64,000 nt of DNA. Source: Moniliella sp. 'wahieum' (Eukaryota; Basidiomycota; Moniliellomycetes; Moniliellales; Moniliellaceae). The stretch lies in contig RSEE01000033.1 in assembly GCA_003971905.1 (NCBI GenBank), positions 387,001 through 451,000 on the forward strand, read 5' to 3'. Below the pieces are notes generated by a model that was not told the DNA's origin, did not search any database, and saw only the letters and a program-made list of their open reading frames with translations. Made by a program: the position numbers and the translations under genes. Positions 56,705 through 64,000 of the stretch are shown piece by piece; within the stretch, counting starts at the first letter, position 1, and each line of letters opens with the position of its first letter.

Positions 56705-58065
56705 GCAAAATCAGATCAGCTGCACACAACCTCGTGCAATGCACCAAACTTATTGGACTGGGTGCGTGCGCAAGCCAAGATATGTGTTCAGGCGGAGGAC
56801 ATCAGACCCACACGTGCACTTGAGTGACGAACAGCACAGGGTATGGAGCTAGAGACCAATCTGAACCTGCTTATCGCGGTGAGCTCGAGGCACTCTTGGC
56901 TGCTGGTATTGAGGAAAGCCAAGCGTAGATGAACGCATTGCTGTGTTCGATTACATTGTGACTATTGCATCCATGGAGAGCTTCTGGAGTAGCTGCTTCC
57001 GACTCTTCTCCCACATCTTCTGATAGCGCTTCAATGCGCTGCGCCGTAAATGTGTTCGTTGTGTATGCGTCCATGATGGGGGGGGGGGGGGGGGGCGACA
57101 AAAGCGATAATAAGACCGTCGTTGACTTGACCTCGTCGGCCGCAGCACGCGCGGGGGGCGCATTGAACGAATGTTGCGGGAAACCGCATTCTTTCATCCG
57201 AATAAGGGGTACGCTCATGCGCTCATGAGCATGTCAAGTGATTGTCCTTCCTACCTTCGCGGTTTCGTCCCCTCAGAGCAGGCGTTGAAACTCCGTTCAG
57301 ATTTTATAAATGCGTCGATCTCGTCGCCCTCCATCTACATGATACGCAGCAAGTGGCGCAGTTTGGTCCGAGTACAGTACCACCACACAGGAACTGAAGA
57401 GAGTCGCCCCTTAAGGGTGATGCCATGAAAGTGAGGCATGTCCTGCTTCAGGCTACCCAGCCACGATCGGCGGCAATCCTCACCTCCCACGCAAGTGTTG
57501 CCCACAGGACCACAAGGACCCGTCCTTCCGAATCCGGTCCCGATCCCGTTCGCCACACTTTGGTGTGCAGCCTGACGTGTCTTCTTCCAAAATCTCCGCT
57601 GCACGGGCGGTAATGCCCGTCTCTTGTCCGAAAATGGTAATGTCCTCCAGGTACGCCGTCTGCCCCGGCTCAAGCTTGGCCTTCAGCTTCTCCAACGTTG
57701 GCCGTACTGCCATGGAGAAAATGAACGGGGATGGTCAGTCGGACACACTCTGACAACAGGACGCCCTTTTCATTCCCGTCCGACGCAACCTAAAGCGTGG
57801 GGGTACAAGAGATCCACCGGCATAAAGAAAGGAAATGAAGAGCACAACAGTACTGGGGCAAGTTGGCTAGTGTGTGACGGCGCACAGTCATGAAAGTGTC
57901 GGTGAAATCGAGGATGGCGACGTGGCTGAATTGGCCCATCGCTCTGGGTCCTCCTCCCCAGTTGCCACTGTAATGCGATCGACCATCCGCACGATGGACT
58001 CCACTCCATTACGCGATGCTATCTTCAGCTGAGTGAGGAGAGGAGCCTTATGGGCGGGGACGGTG
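56705..58065 (-). mobile_element. non-LTR retrotransposon, copy C (internal, decayed fragment)
   Basis: This minus-strand segment corresponds to about 49850-51190 of copy A, so it lacks both ends. Recognisable remnants are GVESIVRMVDRIT near 57990, TAYLEDITIFG near 57650, NTCVGGEDCRRSWLG near 57490, TKLRHLLRIM near 57350 and VIEHSN near 56950. Frameshifts, stops and an 18-base G run (about 57077-57094) break it up. The catalytic motif reads YLED where copy A has YLDD, so the first catalytic Asp of the pair is replaced. Divergence from copy A is much greater than that of copy B, so this is an older insertion. Confidence 0.85.
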
Positions 58066-58066
58066 A

Positions 58067-58684
58067 GTGGTGTTGGGGGTTAGATCCCTCACCCCTTTTT
58101 GCAACGTATTGAATGTCGATCACATTTCATCCGCTTCGTTGTTATTACCCGTTCACCATGTGCCACGACTCTGCTCCTCCACCCCTCCACAACAGGGGGA
58201 AAAAGGAGGGCAAGGAGGCCGTGTACAGCTACATGGTCGGGGGGGGGGGAAGGGGATGTTTGGCCCAAATCCGGACGCCACGGATGTGGAGCCACGGCCT
58301 TCATTACCTCTCACCCACAGGCTGGCCGGAGGCCATCCCGTCTACAGCGACTGCATTTCGGCGCGGGGCCAACGGCTTGTTCAATTGTTCAAGCAAGAGC
58401 ACCGCAAGCCGCTAGAGCTGGAGGGACCATTGAATATATCACGTGTATCCCTCCGTGCAGTGGGAGGTAAGCTGAGCCTGTGGCTCTTCTACTCTGTAGT
58501 GCTTTCTTTTGTGGTTGTAGGTGTGTATACCAGAGTAGTATCAAGTGAAAAAGATGGGACATTGGAGGATGCAGTACGGCTGGTGGCCCACAGTCTCTTT
58601 TCGAATGGAAAAGCAGGACCGTTTCCCGCGTGCACCACATGCCTTTCTCCTCGATGCGCTTTTTTGTTTCTCCACTGGATGTGA
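58067..58684 (+). CDS. unrecognised open frame with one hydrophobic segment
   Basis: A 205-codon frame abuts the decayed retrotransposon copy. It contains SARGQRLVQLFKQEHRKPLE, and a hydrophobic segment LWLFYSVVLSFVVVGVYT near 58480-58530. That segment may instead be an intron, since it starts near GTAAGC and has TAG acceptors. A second coding-like stretch in another frame follows to 58895 (LPRGRLPIDQMALVLLK). I cannot name a family, and the gene may not be real. Confidence 0.25.
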   Translation: MVLGVRSLTPFCNVLNVDHISSASLLLPVHHVPRLCSSTPPQQGEKGGQGGRVQLHGRGGGKGMFGPNPDATDVEPRPSLPLTHRLAGGHPVYSDCISARGQRLVQLFKQEHRKPLELEGPLNISRVSLRAVGGKLSLWLFYSVVLSFVVVGVYTRVVSSEKDGTLEDAVRLVAHSLFSNGKAGPFPACTTCLSPRCAFLFLHWM

Positions 58685-59159
58685 TGGGGATCGAGGTGGT
58701 ACAGGACTGGGGGACAACCTCTTGCCGCGTGGTCGTCTTCCCATTGATCAGATGGCGTTGGTGTTGCTCAAGGTGACTGTCAAGGATGCATTACACTCTT
58801 TCGACTGCTTGGACAGTATATATATGCCATGGGAACACCGTGTTTTGATGTGGATGCTAAGATTACCAAAAGGCCATAACCTCCGCCCCCCTTGACAGCC
58901 TTGTATGGGGGTTTCCCGTGGCCATTTCTACCCCGATTCATCTCCACTGTCTTCCCATGTGTTACGTACTCCCACACCCCGCCCCCTCTCATACTTAATT
59001 TTGGGTACACTCTTTAGTGTGGAGCTATTTTCACGAGAGTCGCTAATTGGGAGATGACTATACCTTTTTAAGCTCGGCGATTCGAACCTAGGGCATAGTA
59101 GAAGATACTGCGGAGCCTACACGGGCAGACACAACGACATGTGACATGTGAGGTCGATT

Positions 59160-59290
59160 AAAGGGCCTTAGTATACGTAGCCGCGGGGATATATGCCGCA
59201 GAGCAGAGGGAGCGTCCCGGTGAATAAGAGTGGTGATGCCTATCAGACGGAGGATGGGGTAATCGGGGCGTTGCTCTACATCTGGACTGT
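59160..59290 (+). repeat. dispersed repeat R2, copy a
   Basis: Similar in the same orientation to 60118-60240. Shared landmarks are agggcctta, ccgcgg, gtggtgatg.ctatca and ggatgg.gt.at.ggggc, in the same order and with similar spacing. Divergence is considerable and the limits are approximate. Confidence 0.55.
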
Positions 59291-60117
59291 GGGCATACCC
59301 AAGAATCTCAAAGTATACGAAGAGAGCCCGCGGGCGCGCCGATCCCCTTTTTCCAACTATTAAATTCCCACAGACCCCCCCCAGCAAAATGTGGGCCGTC
59401 TCGCAACGGAGCCCGCGCATTTCAACTATCTGCGGGCCAGAAGAGGCGAGAACTAGTCGTCAGGCCGCTAGAGCCTCTATCCTCCTCCGTTTGCTTGCTG
59501 CCAAGAAAGCTTTGACTAACCTGACGCTCGAAGGAAGAAGGGCGTGCGAATAATATATAGCTGCAATGGGTCAGCTGCAGTGCCTCTCTATGATCATGTC
59601 GATCGATTGCGGGCGAGAGATAGGCGTTAGTGGTAGGAAGCAGAACAGGGCTACAGGAGAAGGCGTTAGTCGTTGGCTTACGCCGGTACGCGCGCATCAG
59701 CAGTCCTCGGAGACCGCGGAGCCCTGGGCTAATGAGGCCGTAAGTGCACCGCAATCGGGGAAGCCAGTCACCGTCGCAACACTCCACTGGGCAGATTTTT
59801 CTTCCTCTATTAATAAACCAGCCAGGGATCCCCTATGGATCCCCCATCCTATGACTGTCACTTACGCAACCACATATTGTCGATAACGCTCTATGACGAT
59901 CATCCCGGCCATCTCGTCCCCTTTTGCCGCTCTGGCCTGCGGACCGTCTCCACGAAAAACCATTTTCTCGCCGTTATTGATGTCAAAAACCTGCTTCGGG
60001 TGAGGAACGGATTGAGATCAATATTCAATGAGATCATCCGCGCACCATAGGCTGTTGATGAGAAAAGAGGAGGAGATGGAGGTTGTGGTTCTGAGGAGAG
60101 GTACAGGAGGCTATGAG

Positions 60118-60240
60118 AAGGGTAGGGCCTTATATAGACGAGGGTACCGCGGAGCTGAGGAAGCTTCCGGGCGGAAAGAGAGGGGTGATGACTATCACGC
60201 AGGATGGCGTGATTGGGGCATCGCCCCAACATAGGCTCCT
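60118..60240 (+). repeat. dispersed repeat R2, copy b
   Basis: Partner of 59160-59290. It contains agggccttatatagacgagg, accgcgg, gggtgatgactatcacg and ggatggcgtgattggggca. A TATATA-like stretch lies near its start, as in R1. Confidence 0.55.
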
Positions 60241-60455
60241 GAGACTGGTCTTAGAATTACAGATCCTAGTGCCAAAAGGCTGGACATGCATGATTGCATG
60301 ATACGCCTTCTTCGGTTCCTATATTGACTTAGGCCCGTGGGTGCGGCCATCATATCCCGTTTGGAAGAGCAAATAGAGGGGGGAGCCATACAGTTTATCT
60401 CGAAAACAGAGCTGACGCCACAGCGAGTGCTCTCTGTCTCTCAGCATCGGGCTTG

Positions 60456-60490
60456 ATGCATGATGCATGATGCATGATGCATGATGCTTA
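60456..60490. repeat. 7-bp array, ATGCATG, four perfect units
   Basis: ATGCATG at 60456, 60463, 60470 and 60477, then ATGCTTA at 60484. This is the longest perfect run of a single unit in the window. Confidence 0.92.
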
Positions 60491-61367
60491 TACTAAGGTG
60501 TTGAAGCGTTTAACGTTTATTGAGGCTGAGGTCGTTTTGAGGACGTTGAAGACGATGATCGATGAGGCCTGGGGCCTGAGCTTGAAGTCAACCCTGAGCA
60601 CTGAGGTCTGAGGGGTGGAAGACGCCTACTTGATATAGAAGAGGAGAGAAGTGATGCATGGGCGCGTCCGCACTGAGAGAAGCCGCATATCATATGGGCT
60701 GAGATGAAGTATGAAAGAGGAGGGAGGCACAGTGTAATTTTCAATTGCGGCCCCGCCTGTGTTATAGTCTGGGTAAGACATAGTCAGTAATGGGCCGCCG
60801 CACAGGAACCAACAACGCCTCCTGCAGTGGCTGGTGTATCGACGTGTATCTCTATATTCGCTGCTTCTTCGAAACCAAAGCCCCTGTCATGTATACAAAG
60901 CCATTCAATCATCGATAATCAACATCCTTGATCACGTCGATCACGATCGATCAATACTATGAAGCTGTTCCCTCCGCTTCTCTTGATGATCGAGTTGATC
61001 ACATCGAGATCATCAACGGCCGTATCTCGGGCATATGAAGTCTGTCCAGAGCTGCTTCGCGCTAAACTTCTCGCTCCCAGCAAGCGTTATTATAACCTCT
61101 ATCGCCGGCCCTCCTCCCTCCTTTCCCAACCTTTATCTCCTGTTTTCCTGATTTTTCAACAGCGCCACAGCACTATAGTAGTCCTGCTTTCACGCCGCGG
61201 CGTCCTCACATCTTCACTTACTCTGGCGACGGTCACCCAACTGATCTCCGAGACCACTATTACATTTTCGCCGTGGGGACAAAAGTGAATAAAACCCACA
61301 CTCACTACTATACACACCCCACGCTTTTCTGCCGCACAACTCGGCCTTTCTGGTGGATACGCCAAGT

Positions 61368-62709
61368 ATGGCTTCGTCTCCCTCCCATGACATTGGCTAC
61401 ATCTTGATTGGCACCATGGTGGGACTTGTACTTCTGGGCCTCTCACTGGTTCAGACCTGGCTCATCTTGACCACCTATCGCAAAGAACCCTGGGGGCTCA
61501 AAGCTGTGGTGATTCTGGTGGCTATACTCGATGGCATTAATACTGTCGCTGCGTGCCAAGCGAGCTACTCTTGGTTGGTGAGCTACTATGGCCAACCTGA
61601 AAAACTCGCCAAAATGGTCCTTGGCTTTCTCGTTGCGACAGAAAGCGAGGCGCTGACGGCGTTTGTCTGCCAATTGTTCTTTTGCTGGCGCGTTCACCAC
61701 CTTCGGCAGCAATGGTGGCTCACCTGCCTGGCTGTCTTTTTTGCTGTGGCGGGGTGTTGTGTGGGACAGGAACAGTAATTGGCTGTGCGATCCTCCATAC
61801 GTTTGATCAGTTGACCAAACTGAAGTCGATCGTCCTCATCTGGTCTTCCTGCCTCGTTACGTGCGACTTGTTAACCACCATCACCTTGACTCTCTCGTTG
61901 CGTAAGGCCATTACTGGTTTCAACAAACCGACATGAGCATCGTCAAAGTCAAGAACTTAATCTTGCAAACGTCCGCGCTGGTCATGTCCATGGACTTGAT
62001 GCACCTCATCATTGTCGCAGTTCGCGTAAGTGCTTCCTCCACCTCTTTTACGAGCTTGTGTTTCCTGTTGGACTCTAATCCGTTTACCCGTCTGTATATT
62101 GAAAGCCGACGTACACATTGCACCTTACCGTCAACTCGTTTGTAGCCAAGCTATACGCCAACTCGCTCCTTTCGACCCTCAACACCCGCACCATACAATC
62201 ACGCCTATTGGGGCAAGATTCGTCTACTGGGAGCAAGGTTGCCACTAGAAGTCGTAGGTTCAGTGGAGACGAGGGAAGACAAACTGGTTTAGAGGAGAGC
62301 AGGCATTCCCCCTCCCTGAATTGCATCGACCTGATATGCACCTACCTCTTTCCCAACGTCGGTCCCACAACGAACAAGCCAATGCAATACCCGAAGAGGT
62401 AAACCCAAACGACGAAGTGGTGCAAATCACGACAGTACAGAAATGTTTGTCAGCTCGAGGCCGGAGCTGGTCCCTCCTTCCATGTTTGCTTCACAAGACG
62501 TTGAGTTCAACCATTTGAACAGGCAGCGGAAACCAGAGGACGAAGAGAGCGTTCTGGGACAGTACGGAATGCCGGGACCAGCGCTCTCCCATCCCCAGCA
62601 CGGAAAAGAGCCATTCACAGGATGCTTTCAGGCCATCTGCTTCTCTCTCGTCGTCGTGGCAAGAAGAAAAAAGCTGAGTGAGGGAAGAGTTGGAGAATCC
62701 GCCAATTGA
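61368..62709 (+). CDS. DUF6534-like multi-pass membrane protein, frameshifted
   Basis: Proteins with this domain are integral membrane proteins of unknown function, expanded in basidiomycetes. The ATG at 61368 begins MASSPSHDIGYILIG. Hydrophobic spans follow: TMVGLVLLGLSLVQTWLIL, then AVVILVAILDGINTVA, LTAFVCQLFFCWRVH, TCLAVFFAVAGCCVG, IVLIWSSCLVTCDLLTTITL and ILQTSALVMSMDLMHLIIVA. An intron near 62025-62105 (GTAAGT...GAAAG) leads to TYTLHLTVNSFVAKLYANSL and LSTLNTR, the end of the domain. A charged cytoplasmic tail follows in shifting frames (NDEVVQITTVQK, RKPEDEESVLGQYGMPGPAL), with the last stop at 62709. The frame is restored by one G at 61763-61765 and one A at 61925-61927. The tail limits are uncertain. 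Confidence 0.72.
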
Positions 62710-63377
62710 CGCTTATAACGAAAAATATTCTGCCCTCGGATTGTTCCGTATAATACCTCAACTTGATTCCCAGTGTACCCCCCCTCCCCCTTCGTTTCCC
62801 CCAGAAAAGGGGTGTGGCCATTCGTTTCCCCTTCCTTACAAGAGGGACCCTTTCTGCTGAATCCATCTGTCTCGATCATTGCCTGACCTTATAATTTTGG
62901 GGGTAGTACTACTTACTCCTATAGGATATATACCTACAATATACACCGGTCGACGAGAGTGGACACGCCGCGCTTGCCCGACTGGCCTGACGATAGTAAA
63001 CGGTGAAATATGATGTTGGGACCATCAATTCCACAGCGGTAGTAGGCTACGACGCCTTTTATCCCCGGATCACTCTTCCTTTCTCCCCTCTTTGACCTTT
63101 CCGACCTTTCCGACATCGACACGTATAGTTTGCACCGACTTTTGTTCACCCGCCCCCCTCGTCACGCGTCAAGGTAGGCTCTCAGTCTTCAACCGAAACT
63201 ACCACACCACCTCCTTTTGGCATTGCTCTACTACTAATATTCAACGATGTTCCAGCAATACAGTTAGGTTTCCTTTTCGCGGGTTTGCATGTGAGAATAA
63301 GACTACTTACTGTACCAAGCTCGGTTTAAACCCGGTAAGACTATTGAAAAGAGTATTCTACAGATCACGTCTATTTC
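62710..63377. other. intergenic, DUF6534-like gene to retrotransposon copy B
   Basis: No gene or repeat is recognised. The right side is the immediate 3' flank of retrotransposon copy B. Confidence 0.5.
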
Positions 63378-64000
63378 ATTGACAGAGCTTAAGGCTGGGA
63401 CAGGGGGAACGCTACGTCTAACCTAACCGTTCATCTTGCGGGGGTTACTTGGAAGCGCTACCAAGGTTAAGGAACCACCAGCGGGATCGCCAGGATATCA
63501 GGACCCTCCGGTTCTCGCCATCCGGTCCCGTACCCTAGGAAGCGCGTGTGGACACGGAGGAACGTGGTAGACATCCGAGCGAGGAACCATTTCCACTGAG
63601 ACGTCGTAGCCAACTCCTTCCAATGCGCAAACAACTTGCCCGCTGTCTTGGTGCCGTAGTATCCTCGCGCCGTCAAAACCAGGGGAAAAACGGCTCTTGA
63701 GTGCGTCCCTGGTACTTGGCGTTCTTGTCGCATTCTGCTTGTTCAAGCAGCCGAAGCAGCTCCTTCTCCGGGCGTTCCAAGGGGGTTGCGTTGCTCTCAT
63801 GCACCACCCTCCGGAACGCGCTCTGAGCCTCCGCGATCCCGTGTCGCGCAGCGTGTAGTCTACCTCCATTCCTGAGCCTCCGAGTGCTCCGGGCCCCATC
63901 ACGCGGTAGTCGGTGCGCTGCGTCCTCTGTCTCCTGCCATCTTCCTCCACCATAGGTTCGTTGCGGACGTGAGTGTCGGGGATGGAGCGTAGGAGCTGGA
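63378..64000 (-). mobile_element. non-LTR retrotransposon, copy B (3' end, runs off the window)
   Basis: The minus strand is very similar to 51218-51827 of copy A, from the endonuclease-like domain through the 3' UTR. Visible protein blocks are RTDYRVMGPGALGG, GMEVDYTLRDTG, FPLVLTARGYYGTKTAGK and TRFLGYGTGWREPEGPDIL, ending LAIPLVVP at 63467. The element ends at the same cttaagctctgtcaatg sequence (63378). Frameshifts occur at different places from copy A, as expected if they are independent sequence errors. Its 5' part lies beyond the window. Confidence 0.9.

Larger units (their letters stand above)
58896..61367. other. gene-poor region with repeat R2 and heptads
   Basis: No gene is supported in about 2.5 kb. 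It contains two copies of a short diverged repeat (R2) and the array at 60456-60490. Confidence 0.5.

Noticed and set aside
59075-59110. tRNA gene suggested by gattcgaacctaggg (B-box-like)
   Set aside because: The T-arm does not pair on either strand and there is no acceptor stem or A-box at the proper distance.

Overview
The window looks like nuclear DNA from a basidiomycete fungus, possibly Ustilaginomycotina. The genes are eukaryotic, with short GT-AG introns (57 to 81 nt, one of 329 nt). Coding DNA is GC-rich and there are few introns per gene. A GPI-type chitin deacetylase and a DUF6534-like membrane protein also point to Basidiomycota. The phylum is fairly secure; the subphylum is a guess.

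The left half (about 0.3-30 kb) is gene-rich. In order it holds an arrestin-related trafficking adaptor (+), mitochondrial ATP synthase OSCP subunit (+), a long-chain alcohol oxidase of the GMC family (+), an HSP20-like protein (+), eIF3a (-), a long Ser/Pro-rich unknown (+), a secreted expansin-like protein (+), a mitochondrial carnitine/acylcarnitine carrier (-) and a GPI-anchored chitin deacetylase (-). From 30 to 43 kb the DNA is mostly non-coding, apart from a major-facilitator transporter (34.9-37.3 kb) and an unrecognised minus-strand gene. Ribosomal protein eL43 (43.0 kb), PEX5 (46-48 kb), cytochrome c (52.3 kb) and a beta-carbonic anhydrase (53.2-53.9 kb) follow. A non-LTR retrotransposon sits between PEX5 and cytochrome c. 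From 54 to 64 kb the window is mostly repeats: a decayed internal piece of the same retrotransposon, short dispersed repeats, a DUF6534-like gene, and the 3' end of a third retrotransposon copy running off the right edge.

Most long genes are broken by one-base frameshifts. In many of them, adding one base to a short homopolymer restores the frame. This happens even in genes that should be essential (eL43, eIF3a), so the pattern looks more like long-read consensus error than gene decay. Coordinates for those genes therefore span several frames. Cytochrome c, OSCP and chitin deacetylase read through cleanly.

The most unusual structural signal is a set of at least a dozen short arrays with strict 7-bp periodicity in the non-coding DNA. 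The unit is a palindromic or near-palindromic hexamer plus one G (or C on the other strand). Different arrays use different palindromes (ATGCAT, AAGCTT, ACTAGT, ATCGAT, ACGCGT, ACCGGT, ATTAAT, AGATCT). Several arrays change from one palindrome to another while keeping the 7-bp register. I know of no described element that matches this.

Functionally the genes are mostly housekeeping: mitochondrial energy metabolism, translation, peroxisome import and cell-wall work. Alcohol oxidase, carnitine carrier and PEX5 could all serve fatty-acid metabolism, but nothing suggests a gene cluster.
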